A stretch of 64,000 nt of DNA from Histomonas meleagridis (taxonomy: Eukaryota; Parabasalia; Tritrichomonadida; Dientamoebidae): positions 372,001-436,000 of the forward strand of contig WSYJ01000113.1 of the NCBI GenBank assembly GCA_020186115.1, read 5' to 3'. The position numbers and the translations under genes were made by a program. Under the pieces are notes generated by a model, which saw only the letters and a list, made by a program, of their open reading frames with translations, had not been told where the DNA came from and did no database searches. Below, one piece after another: positions 51,934-62,251 of the stretch (positions within the stretch are counted from its first letter, which is position 1; each line of letters begins with the position of its first letter).

Positions 51934-52054
51934 AAATCTTACAGTTTTTGAATATAACTACGATAATTTTTTATTCATTTAAATTAAATAATTTACATCA
52001 ATAAGATGCTTTGAATTTGACACTTTTTTTGAAAAATTCAAGTGTAACGATAAA

Positions 52055-53266
52055 ATGGGAAACAGTCAAGCACAGATCGAAGATCAATCCAAAAATTACT
52101 TGCAAATGTTACAAGAGATAGAGGAAATTATTTTGAATTTGAGGGAAGATAATTTAGATCAATCAATTGATTTAACCTTAAATCTTAAAAACGCACAATT
52201 TCTGTATTCATTTAATTTTATTATTTGTCAAATAATTTATACATATTTTGTTTTTCAAAATCAATCTGTTAAAATATTTTTTGATTATTTAAAATTGCTT
52301 CAAACAAAAGAAGATGAAAATGAAGAAAGAAATAAGATAATTAATATTTTTGCTAAACTTCTAATGTATTATGAAACACAAGATTCATATTATCTTCTAG
52401 AAAAATTGCTTGAAAATAATTTAATTGACCAAAAAATAATCATGAATAAGAAATCATTATATTTTTTTGTTTACCATAAATCAGTAGATAACAAATCGAA
52501 ATATGTCACACACTTTCTTAAAAATTACAACGAACTTTCAAAGAATGATTGGGAACTTCATAAGAAATTAATTAAAGAAGGATTTAATCCGAATGAAATT
52601 GCGAAAATAATTCGAAATGATGAAATCGAGAAACTTCAAGAAATATCATCACGAACAAATTTTAATTTTAATCAAACAATTGAACCATCACTTTATGAAA
52701 GATGTGATTTTATTAATCAATATAATATTTCATTAATTGATTATGCTGCATTTTTTTCTGCAGTTAAATGTTTCAAATATTTACTTATGAATGGAGCAAA
52801 AGTAAATAATACAGGCAAATATGCAATTGCAGGTGGAAATGAAGAAATTATTCATTTATGCGAACAAAATCATTCATCATTCGAAGATGCATATGAAACA
52901 GCAATACAATTTCATCGGAATGATATTTTTTACTATCTTTATGACAGTAAAACTATTGCAAATCGAACTTTGGAAAAATTAGAAGAAAAATGCGTTTTAT
53001 ATCATAACTATAAAATTCTTTCATTTTTGATAGAAAATGGAATAAAAAATTATAGTTTATGCATTAAGGGATCAATTGAATCAGGAAATATATTTCTAAT
53101 GAAATATTTTCTTCTGGAAAAAGAAAATCCAAAATTTAATTTGGAATTAATTTTATTATCTCGAAACATAGAATTTATTATATATTCTCTTAACAAAAAA
53201 TGGTCGGAAATCAATCTCTATAATTTGGTTTATTTTAATAATTTGGTATATCAAACTTTTTTTTGA
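52055..53266 (+). CDS. DUF3447-ankyrin protein, N-terminal intact part
   Basis: 403 codons open from ATG 52055. MGNSQAQ fits an N-myristoylation signal. Residues ~1-180 are an alpha-helical lead found also in the paralogue at 15749; then the family core ELSKNDWELHKKLIKEGFNP, KIIRNDEIEKLQEISS, LIDYAAFFSAVKCFKYLLMN, GKYAIAGGNEEIIHLCEQNH, FEDAYETAIQFHRND, followed by degenerate ankyrin repeats (KILSFLIENGIKNY, GSIESGNIFLMKYFL). The frame ends at 53266 within a region losing similarity, and an array of ankyrin units with spacers continues to 55550. Whether the full product joins those units by splicing is unknown. Such proteins are a very large family in trichomonads; function undetermined. Confidence 0.7.
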   Translation: MGNSQAQIEDQSKNYLQMLQEIEEIILNLREDNLDQSIDLTLNLKNAQFLYSFNFIICQIIYTYFVFQNQSVKIFFDYLKLLQTKEDENEERNKIINIFAKLLMYYETQDSYYLLEKLLENNLIDQKIIMNKKSLYFFVYHKSVDNKSKYVTHFLKNYNELSKNDWELHKKLIKEGFNPNEIAKIIRNDEIEKLQEISSRTNFNFNQTIEPSLYERCDFINQYNISLIDYAAFFSAVKCFKYLLMNGAKVNNTGKYAIAGGNEEIIHLCEQNHSSFEDAYETAIQFHRNDIFYYLYDSKTIANRTLEKLEEKCVLYHNYKILSFLIENGIKNYSLCIKGSIESGNIFLMKYFLLEKENPKFNLELILLSRNIEFIIYSLNKKWSEINLYNLVYFNNLVYQTFF

Positions 53267-53429
53267 AGTTTTCTTTAAATATTTTTCTTAGAATTTATTA
53301 ATAACTCTAATTTTGACGAAACTGAAATTTGTATGTTCATAAACGAACAAAACCTTATTAATGATAAATTTTTTTTCTAATTTTTAAACATTATTTTGAT
53401 AATTTAATGTTACGTTATAATATTTAGGA

Positions 53430-55550
53430 ATTATTTTAATTATTTAAAATATTACTTTCATGGGCATCTGAAAAAAATCATATAGAAATAGTTAAATTAC
53501 TTCTTAAACAAAAGGGAATTAAAATTAATGAGAAAGGCATTTATCTTAATAATTTTGGAACATTTCACAATAATATTTGGAAATTATTAAAAATATTTGA
53601 TATGCCGCTTTTTAATGCAGTAAAAGAAGGTAATTTAGAAATAGTTAAATTACTTCTTAAACAAAAAGAAATTGATATTAATGCTAGAAAAATTTATTTG
53701 GTTTATTTGAAATTTATTTAAATAATTTTGGTATGCCTCAAAATAATATTTGGAAATTATTTAAATTATATTATACAGCTTTTGAAATAGCAATCGAAAA
53801 AGGACATATAGAAATAATTAAATTATTTCTTAAACAAAAAAGACTTGATATTAATGAAAAAATTTTTACTCGTTTTATTTTGGGTTTATTTAAATAATTT
53901 AATAATATTTCAAAATAATATTTGGAAATTATTTAAATTATTTAAAAGAGCTCTTATTTATGCATCTGAAAATGGTCATATAGATATAGTTAAATTACTT
54001 CTTGAACAAGAAGGAATTGATATTAATGCTCAAGATATTTGTTTGTTTTATTTAATATTTGTTTTAATAATTTTATATTTCAAAATAATATTTGGAAATT
54101 ATTTAAATTATTTAGAACAGCACTTATATGGGCATCTTATAAAGGTCATATAGAAATAGTTAAATTACTTCTTGAACAAGAAGGAATTGATATTAATGCT
54201 CAAGATATTTGTTTGTTTTATTTAATATTTGTTTTAATAATTTGGGATTTCATTATAATATTCGGTAATTATATAAGTTATTTGATACAGCACTTATGTA
54301 TGCAATGAATTCTAATAGATATAATATAATTGATTTATTACTCAAACAAAAAGAAATCGATTTAGATGCTAAAGATATTTATATATTATGTATGCATTTT
54401 GTTTTTTGCATTTAATGTTTTATATTAGTATTTGGAATATATTTAAAATATTTTCTACAGTTCTTATATATTCATTGGGCTGTGATAAGGATGAAGTTAT
54501 TAAATTATTGTTTCGTAGGGAAGAAGAATTTACGATCAATTATAAGGATATATATTTGTTTTATTTATTTTTTATTTTAATAAATTTATATTTCAAAATA
54601 AAATTTGGAATATGATTAAATTATAAAGAACACCACTTATGTGTGCATCTTTGAAGGGTAATGTGGAAGCTGCACGAATACTTTTAGAACAAAAGGAAAC
54701 TAATATTAATGATGTAAATGATTATTTATGTTACATAATAACTCATGTTTAATTTTGATGTTTTCCATTATAAATTGAAGTTTTAATAAATTATTTCAGA
54801 CTACACTTATATTAGCATCTATAGAAGGATTTTATGAAATGGTTAAATTACTTCTTGAACAAGAAGATGTAAATATCAATGCTAAAGATGTTAATTTTTT
54901 AATAATAGATTATGTGAAAATATTTTTGGGTTTTTATTTGTTATTGTGTGTTAATTTAAATTAATCAAAACTTCACTGATATGGGCATCTGAAAAAGGAC
55001 ATGAAAATATTGTTGAATTACTTCTCAAACAAGAAGGAATTGACGTTAATGCTAAAGATATTTATAAGTTTTGTTTAATTTTCGTCTAATTTTTATGGTA
55101 TATCATAGAAATACTTGGAAATTACCTAAATTGTTTTGGACTGCACTTATTTGGGCATCTAATAATGGTAATATAAATATAGTAAAAAAACTTGCTAAAG
55201 ATAAAAGAATTGATATCAATGCAAGAAATTTTTGTATTTATTATTTGATATTTTTTTGATTCTTTTTGGATTTCTAAATTACATTTGGAAATTATGTAAA
55301 TTATTTAAAACAGCACTTATAAAAGCAGCTGAAAATGGTAAAACTACTATAGTTGCATTTCTTATAGAGCAAGATGGTATAGATATCAATGCGAGTGATG
55401 TTAAAATGCTTTATGTAATATATGTTATCAATATTTAAATTTTCAATATAAAACTTGAAATTTATTAAAATTGATTGAAACAGCTCTTACATATGCAACT
55501 AAAAAAGGTTATGATGAAATTGTAGAATTACTAGAAAATATATAAAGGTT
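53430..55550 (+). repeat. Array of ~11 ankyrin units separated by homologous AT-rich spacers (locus 2)
   Basis: Units such as ALIWASYKGHIEIVKLLLEQ followed by EGIDINAQDI repeat with a period near 170 bp in the best-conserved part (53990-54300). Between each DI and the next T-A-L lies a spacer of about 70-80 nt rich in T, holding the conserved ATATTTGGAAATTATTTAAA near its 3' side. Spacer length in the conserved units is 77 nt, so each unit is in a new frame. Later units (54300-55550) are more diverged but keep the order ankyrin-spacer-ankyrin. No constant GT...AG boundaries fit all spacers. Confidence 0.85.
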
Positions 55551-55932
55551 AGCAAAAATGATTTTGGAATAAAAATTTAATTCAAAAAAAACACGTTTAA
55601 TTTTATATAAAAATCTTTAAAATTATGATGTTATAAGTTTTTCTGCAAGAATTAGTCGTTTCCAGTTTGTATCAATAAAATTTATTTCATAAAATTTTCA
55701 CTAACATTCTGCCAGAGCCAGATTTTGCTAAAAAAATGCTTTGATCGTTTTCCCCAATGATTGTGTTGAAATTGATCGGTTGCACATTCAACATTTTTGA
55801 TAGCTATCGTGTTTTATCGTTCATTCAAATAACCGATATTTTGAAATAAAAAAAAGTTCTTGAAAATGAAAAAAAAAAGTTCTGAAGAAATATTTCAGCA
55901 AAACAGTATATTTTTATTAAAAAACAATTTTT
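55551..55932. other. Intergenic between convergent genes, no gene seen
   Basis: AT-rich stretch. Confidence 0.35.
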
Positions 55933-57741
55933 TCAATCCCAATTAATTTGTATTACATCAGACTGAATGATTCTCTCATTACAAACCAAACATTTCTTCA
56001 AATTTAACACTTTCTCAATGCAATGATCACAAAACAAATGTCCGCATTTAGTCACACAATATGAAACATCATTGTCACAGTTATAACATGAAACAGCAGA
56101 TTTCAAAAATTCATAAGCTTCATCATTATTAGGAACATCAATTTTTGAATTTTTTAATTCAAAATCTTGATTTTTCATGTTTTTTTCTTTTGTTAATTGA
56201 ATTTCTTTCTTTATCTCTAATAATTTTTTCATTTCTTTTTTTTCTAATTCCTTTAATTCGTTAAAAATTTCTTTCTTCCATAAATTCAATGATATTTGAT
56301 CGTTATCATTCAAAAAGTTAATTAACGGATTCCTTGGTTCTATGTTAATTAAAGTTGAAATACAAAATTCGATAGAATTCGACATCTTTTCGAAATATTT
56401 ATATTGTTTTGATAAACTTGTTGTGTATTGTTTTGTAGCGTTTTGTAAATCGATTCTTTTTTTCTTTAAATTTTCCATTTTTTCATTGTTTATTGGAATT
56501 TGATGTTGTTGAAACATTTTGTTATATCTCACTTCGAGTCCATTATATGCATTTGTTGCTCGTACAATTAATTGATCAAGACGTGAACAACCAACTGCTA
56601 GATCTTGAGAGATAACTTTTAACTTTGTTTTGATGGCATTTGATGATTGATTTTCATCAAATGTTCGTATCATTTTGCGATATTTCCCTTCAGATGCTAA
56701 CCAATCACTTAGACTATTAGTTAATTCTCGAGTAGATGTTAAATTTTGATTCGAGTATATTTGCTTTAAATAATTATAAATCCTTAATTTTAAGACAAGA
56801 GAATTATATTTGGCGGTTGCCGTTAAGTAAACTTCTGAATTTTCATGGATAACCGTTTGATATTTTTGGAAATGATCTAAAAAATCTGCTAAACTCGAAC
56901 GTATTGACTCACAGATAGTCTTAATGCTGGGGCTAGACATGTCATATTGATTAATTTGTGATTTCTGTTGATTCAAATATTGAAGAAAATTTTTATATTG
57001 ATCAAAGTCTTGAATTACAGAGAATTCTGGATTTCGCATAATGACTTGTTGAATGTGGTAATCATTAAGAACATCATTTCTAATTTGAAGAAGTTGTGGA
57101 ATCATATCATTAAATTGATTTAATTTTTCATTGATTATAAAAAAATTATATGAAATATCATGACCGTGTATAAGTGAAAAAAACTTTGACAAGTACAAAG
57201 AATCTATTGAGGGATGTTCTGGTGGAAAATATTGTGGATTAAAATGATGTTGAAATATTGTATAACATGGAGAAATATTTTTGCCATTTATGTCAACATA
57301 ACCTTGAAGTGGTAAAACTTTTATTTCTTGGATTTTTTTATTGACTTTATTTTTTAAATGATTAAAACTTATATTAAAACGTTCTATATTTGATTTTTTG
57401 AGTTCTTCAAGAAGATTTTTATTTCGTTCCATTTGATATTCTTTAATCCTTGATTTGACTGAAACGACATTTTTTATATTTGCAGTGATTAGATTAATAT
57501 TTTTTTCACTTTGCATTTTGCTTAAATAACTCTTTATAAAAACAGATGGATTAAATTTTGGTAGAATTTTTTTTGTTATATTTTCTTGATATTCATTGAT
57601 GATACAATGAAGGATTTTTGATATTTCATCATTTTCGCCATCGGTAATATCAAGAAAGTCTTTAACATGATTGGATTCCTGTAAAATTTTTTCGAAAATA
57701 ATAGTTCGAGATTCTTGGAAAAAATGTGAAGATTGATCCAT
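55933..57741 (-). CDS. Coiled-coil RING-finger protein, Bre1-like architecture
   Basis: 602 aa predicted E3 ubiquitin ligase. Residues ~1-530 are helical with coiled-coil segments (KKRIDLQNATKQYTTSLSKQ, NELKELEKKEMKKLLEIKKE). The C-terminal RING begins SCYNCDNDVSYCVTKCGHLF and continues CDHCIEKVLNLKKCLVCNER: Cys-x2-Cys-x10-Cys-x-His-x2-Cys-x2-Cys-x10-Cys-x2-Cys, the C3HC4 type. Long coiled coil with a terminal RING of this spacing is like Bre1/RNF20, the histone H2B ligase, but also like other RING proteins; the middle contains no diagnostic Bre1 motif I can name. ATG 57741. Confidence 0.75.
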   Translation of the reverse strand: MDQSSHFFQESRTIIFEKILQESNHVKDFLDITDGENDEISKILHCIINEYQENITKKILPKFNPSVFIKSYLSKMQSEKNINLITANIKNVVSVKSRIKEYQMERNKNLLEELKKSNIERFNISFNHLKNKVNKKIQEIKVLPLQGYVDINGKNISPCYTIFQHHFNPQYFPPEHPSIDSLYLSKFFSLIHGHDISYNFFIINEKLNQFNDMIPQLLQIRNDVLNDYHIQQVIMRNPEFSVIQDFDQYKNFLQYLNQQKSQINQYDMSSPSIKTICESIRSSLADFLDHFQKYQTVIHENSEVYLTATAKYNSLVLKLRIYNYLKQIYSNQNLTSTRELTNSLSDWLASEGKYRKMIRTFDENQSSNAIKTKLKVISQDLAVGCSRLDQLIVRATNAYNGLEVRYNKMFQQHQIPINNEKMENLKKKRIDLQNATKQYTTSLSKQYKYFEKMSNSIEFCISTLINIEPRNPLINFLNDNDQISLNLWKKEIFNELKELEKKEMKKLLEIKKEIQLTKEKNMKNQDFELKNSKIDVPNNDEAYEFLKSAVSCYNCDNDVSYCVTKCGHLFCDHCIEKVLNLKKCLVCNERIIQSDVIQINWD

Positions 57742-57868
57742 ATTAAACTCGAACGTACTTTATCAATTTAAATAGCAACGATAGCAAAAGTGACTTATCC
57801 AAACATTTTTAATCTTCATCATTTATAAATAATCAAAATTTATAATTTAATGTTATTACTTTTTTACT

Positions 57869-58732
57869 TTATCCATTTTTTTCATTTATTTTGTTGATCA
57901 AATCAGGTATCAATGCAACTGATTCAATCACATAATCTGGAGTATAACATGAATCAGTGACTTTGAGTAAATCATCCTTTGATGTTACTCCTGTCATAAC
58001 AAGAACACTTCTTGCTCCAATGTTTTTGGCGAATTTTATATCAGTAAATAAATTATCACCAACCATTACCATTTCGCTTCTTTCCATTTTTGTTGATTTT
58101 TCCAATGGGAAGATCATTTGTTCTGATGGTTTCCCTAGTATCACAGCCTTCTTTCCTGATGATGTTTCTAAAGCCATAATGATTGGAAGAGCATCTGGAA
58201 CAAACATTCCATTTCCTATTGGTTGAAGTTTATCACAATTTGTTCCAATTAAAATAGCATCATTTTCTACAATAATACGATTCCCGATTCCAAGTTTTCT
58301 ATATGTAAGTGTTGAATCAAATCCTACAACAACAGCACTAATTTCTTTATCAATATTAATGTTACTTAAAGATTTATCAGGAAAATCTTCTTCACCAAGA
58401 GCGTTAATTCCATTCTGAAGGAGCTCTTTTTTTAAACCTGATTCACCAACTACAAATACTTTTTTGTTATTACTTAAAAATCCTTTTGAAATAAGATAAT
58501 GAGCTGTGATATATCCCGATGAAACTATTGTATCTTGTGTTATAGAATGAAAACCAATTTGGTAAAGCTTTTTAGAAATTTGTTCTCTTGTATCAGAGGA
58601 GTTATTAGTAATTACAAAAGTTTTAAATCCTGCTTTTTGTAAATTTTCTATTGCAGCAACAGCACCAGGAATTTGTTCTTCATTAGTCCATAGAACTCCA
58701 TCCATATCAAATAATATATATTTGATACTCAT
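57869..58732 (-). CDS. HAD-IIA phosphatase (phosphoglycolate / p-nitrophenyl phosphatase type)
   Basis: 287 aa. HAD motif I DMDGVLW (Asp nucleophile and acid/base), motif II TFVITNNSS, motif III lysine in AVILGKPSEQM, motif IV MVMVGDNLFTDIKFAKNIGA. The C2-type cap lies between motifs II and III (IVSSGYITAHYLISKGFL to DALPIIMALETSSG). The set and length match the NagD/PGP/PNPP family, which hydrolyse phosphoglycolate and other small phosphates. No targeting signal. ATG 58732 (MSIKYILFDMDG) is preferred to an upstream opening of seven codons. Confidence 0.92.
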   Translation of the reverse strand: MSIKYILFDMDGVLWTNEEQIPGAVAAIENLQKAGFKTFVITNNSSDTREQISKKLYQIGFHSITQDTIVSSGYITAHYLISKGFLSNNKKVFVVGESGLKKELLQNGINALGEEDFPDKSLSNINIDKEISAVVVGFDSTLTYRKLGIGNRIIVENDAILIGTNCDKLQPIGNGMFVPDALPIIMALETSSGKKAVILGKPSEQMIFPLEKSTKMERSEMVMVGDNLFTDIKFAKNIGARSVLVMTGVTSKDDLLKVTDSCYTPDYVIESVALIPDLINKINEKNG

Positions 58733-59398
58733 AACTTTTAAATAAATAAACAAAAATTACTTTGCTATCATTTGGAAGATTAACACAAATATTCTCATGA
58801 GAAAATCAAAAGTTTTCATAAAATAATGGTTGGTTATTTGAATGCATTCAATGGATGTGAAAAATAAGATTGAGCTTTTACACAAAAAATCAATTGTTCA
58901 TTTGATTTCGATTCTAAAAGCTTTTATTTGAATTCAAAGTAATATTTTAATTTAAATTCATTTTAAACATTTGATATGGGTTTTCCATTTGAATATTCCA
59001 AAAACTTCATTTTGTATTTTTGTTTGAATTTTGTAAATTGTGATTCATTTTTAAGACGAATTAATAAAATGTAAAATTTAAATAAGGATAAATTATTAAC
59101 AACCGAAGTTAGTAATACTCATTCTATAAAAATTTCACAGTTACTGTTAAAAAAATATATTTGAAGGAATTCATTATTTTATCATTTTATGATACAGGGT
59201 TTTCTTTTTATTGAAAAGTGGATTTTATCAAATTTGGTAATGTTTTGAAAATTGTAAAATAAGATTAATAAACCACAGAAAGAAACACAAGCGCGCCAAA
59301 ATAAACGTTTTTTTTAACCAATTGGGCTTTAACGGTTTTGTTTTCTTTTCTGAGAATACGTTAACACTTTTGCAAATCAATTTTCTTACCCAATTGAC
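58733..59398. other. Divergent intergenic region with M3-type element
   Basis: No gene seen. AACGGTTT at 59331-59338 fits M3, 60 bp before the LRR-PP2C start. Confidence 0.4.
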
Positions 59399-62044
59399 AT
59401 GACAGAACTTAAACAAATCCCAGATGATTATTTCGAAAAAACTAGGCTTACATCTTTTGAATTCATGAATTTTCAAATTGATAAAATTCCAGTGAAAGAA
59501 GATTTAATTTCTCAAATTTCCAAAGCTAAGTTCAGTCAATGCCAATTGAAATCAATCCCACCAGGATTATCATCATACCATAATATTCGTTCATTAGATT
59601 TATCAGAGAATATTTTTGAAAATATAGATAACGAAGACATTTCAAATTTTTCCAATCTTCAATCATTAGACCTTAGTTTTAATAAGATTCTACATATTGA
59701 TTGTCAGTTGCCTGATTCATTAACTATCTTAGATTTATCCTATAATTATGGAATTGATATAGAGTCAATATGGAATTTAAAATGTTCAAAATTAGAAAAC
59801 ATCAATCTATCTAACTGTGGGATTCAAGCCATCCCAGAGACTGAACCATTTTGGAAAGATACAATACGAATTATTTCATTAGAAGGAAATTTTATTAAAA
59901 CCATTCCTAAGTCATTTTCATGTTTCCAGAAGCTTGAAGATATCTCTCTTTTTGGGAACGAGCTCACAGAAATTGACTTTCCACAACTTCCATATCCAAT
60001 ACGTTCATTAAACTTAGGGATGAACAATTCCAAATCTATAATTAACTTAACTCCAGCACAAACTCTTACTCTAAATTCTTGCTCATTTCAAGATTTTCCG
60101 CATAACTGTATCCAATACGATAATCTGAAATTTATATCTTTAATTGACAACGGAATCACAGAAATTGATTTCGAAATTCCACCCAACATCTCCATAATAG
60201 ATTTTTCCAAGAATCAAATCTCCAAAGTCTCATCAAGGTTTATATCCTCATGTCAAAAATTATCAATAATTAATCTTTCTCATAATAACATCCAAACACT
60301 TGATGACTGTTTTCCTGATAAGCAGAACTTATCACAAATCATTTTATCGCACAATAAACTTGAATCTTTACCTTTAACAATGTTATCAAAAGCCAAAACT
60401 CTTCAAAAACTTATACTCAACAATAACAAACTGAAATCAATACCCGGAATAAATTCACCTCTGTTACGTGAAATTAACTTATCATTTAATGAAATCGAAG
60501 AATTGCCAGATTGTTTTTTATCATGTTCGTTTTTAGTGACCGTTAATTTATCGTTCAACAATTTGAAAGATTTACCACATTCTCTATCGTCCTCGCGACG
60601 GTTACAAGATTTATATTTAAACAACAACAAATTTGAAAAATTACCCAAAGTAATAATGTCATTTCCATCATTACAAACTTTATATTTATCTGGTAATAAA
60701 CTTACATCATTACCAGCATGTTTATCATCTTTTTTCTTTTTAAAAAGCATTGATGTATCTAATAATCATTTAATAAATATTCCAACAGCAATTCAAGAAA
60801 TCGAATCATTAAAATATTTAAACTTATCACATAATTTAATATCTGAAATTCCCTCCACGTATAAATTTCCTAAAACGATTAGTTTATTAGATTTATCATA
60901 TAACTTAATCACCAAGTTCGAAAACATTGAACTTCCAAATATTTCCACTTTAATCTTAGACAATAATTACATTGAAACGTTCTCATTAATAAATTCTAAT
61001 TCAACGTTACATTATTTATCATTATCAACTAATAAATTATCATGTACATTAGAATCGATTTTGACGCAATTCGAAAGCATGAAAAACTTCGAATTTTTAG
61101 AAATATTTAATAACCAATTAACTGATTATAATACAAACAACACAAAAATACATATAATGTCGAATGAAAACACAATGTCGAAAGGTAATTATGGAATCGG
61201 TCATTCATCGACTGTCGGATTACGGCAAACAATGGAAGACAACTTTTCCATTGCAACGAATTCCGATTTCTCGCTTTTCGCGATATTCGATGGTCATGCT
61301 GGATCAAACTCATCGCGTTTAGCAAGCGAAATGATAACAAAAGAGATAACAAAAGTCATATCAAATGACGTGACACAATTTCCGAAATGTTTCGAAAACA
61401 TTCAAATGGAAGTTAAGTCACGTAAGTTATTTGATGGTTGCACCGCAGCAGTAACATTGATATATAATAACATATGTTACATAGGTTCAATCGGTGATTC
61501 ACGAATTTTACGAATTAAAAAAAATGGTTTCCAACAAATGACAAATGATCAAAAGGCTTCGTTTAAAAAAGAGTATAAACGATTAAAGAGTTTAAACTTG
61601 GGTGTAACTGATGGTCGTGTTAAGGGTAAACTTGCCGTCTCTAGAGCTATTGGTGATTTGTGGTGTGGAGAAGAATTGTTTTCGATGCCGAAAATTAAAA
61701 GTTATGAAATTAATGCTGACGAAATAGGTTTAATCGTGGCTTGCGATGGGGTTTGGGACGTTCTGACAAATGAAGACGCTTATAATATTTTCATGAATGC
61801 GAAAAGCCCTCAAGACGCAGCAACTTCTTTGAAAAATGCCGCGCTAGCAAACGGAAGTACAGATAACATCAGCGTGATTGCAGTCAAGTTCGACGTGGAA
61901 GAAAAGTATAAAGGATTCGGTTATTGTAACGAAATTGAACGGTTGCAAATTGTCCCGGAAATTGAATCAAACGAGGATATGCCATTCCAGAAGAAAAATA
62001 TAAAATTGGGTGCCCCGGCCGTGGTGAGAAGAAAGAGAAGATAG
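59399..62044 (+). CDS. Leucine-rich repeat / PP2C serine-threonine phosphatase
   Basis: 881 aa. Residues ~20-580 are about two dozen LRRs of ~22-23 residues with L-x-x-L-x-L-x-x-N-x-L (SLQTLYLSGNKLTSLPACLS, SLKYLNLSHNLISEIPSTYK). Residues ~600-840 are a PP2C domain: HSSTVGLRQTMEDNF (metal Glu-Asp), AIFDGHAGSNSSRLA, DGCTAAVTLIYNNICYIGSI, GDSRILR, LAVSRAIGD, VACDGVWDVLTNEDA and the final STDNISVIAVKF. All metal-coordinating acids are present, so an active Mg/Mn phosphatase is expected. The LRR-PP2C order is that of PHLPP and of the regulatory part of fungal adenylyl cyclase, without PH or cyclase domains. The C-terminus is basic (VVRRKRR). No signal peptide. Confidence 0.95.
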   Translation: MTELKQIPDDYFEKTRLTSFEFMNFQIDKIPVKEDLISQISKAKFSQCQLKSIPPGLSSYHNIRSLDLSENIFENIDNEDISNFSNLQSLDLSFNKILHIDCQLPDSLTILDLSYNYGIDIESIWNLKCSKLENINLSNCGIQAIPETEPFWKDTIRIISLEGNFIKTIPKSFSCFQKLEDISLFGNELTEIDFPQLPYPIRSLNLGMNNSKSIINLTPAQTLTLNSCSFQDFPHNCIQYDNLKFISLIDNGITEIDFEIPPNISIIDFSKNQISKVSSRFISSCQKLSIINLSHNNIQTLDDCFPDKQNLSQIILSHNKLESLPLTMLSKAKTLQKLILNNNKLKSIPGINSPLLREINLSFNEIEELPDCFLSCSFLVTVNLSFNNLKDLPHSLSSSRRLQDLYLNNNKFEKLPKVIMSFPSLQTLYLSGNKLTSLPACLSSFFFLKSIDVSNNHLINIPTAIQEIESLKYLNLSHNLISEIPSTYKFPKTISLLDLSYNLITKFENIELPNISTLILDNNYIETFSLINSNSTLHYLSLSTNKLSCTLESILTQFESMKNFEFLEIFNNQLTDYNTNNTKIHIMSNENTMSKGNYGIGHSSTVGLRQTMEDNFSIATNSDFSLFAIFDGHAGSNSSRLASEMITKEITKVISNDVTQFPKCFENIQMEVKSRKLFDGCTAAVTLIYNNICYIGSIGDSRILRIKKNGFQQMTNDQKASFKKEYKRLKSLNLGVTDGRVKGKLAVSRAIGDLWCGEELFSMPKIKSYEINADEIGLIVACDGVWDVLTNEDAYNIFMNAKSPQDAATSLKNAALANGSTDNISVIAVKFDVEEKYKGFGYCNEIERLQIVPEIESNEDMPFQKKNIKLGAPAVVRRKRR

Positions 62045-62251
62045 TTTTTAGCAGGAATTTATATTGGTTTTGTTTGTGTGTATAAAGTAAATTTTTCTTT
62101 ATGTTTTCATATTTTTTTTTTTTTGATGTTAAAAACTCGAATAGTTTAATTCATAATGTATTATATGAAACGCATCGACTTAACTTACATGTAAAAATTA
62201 TAAGAAAGAATTAGTTACATCAAGCCTATTCCTGTTGTTTATTAAATATAT

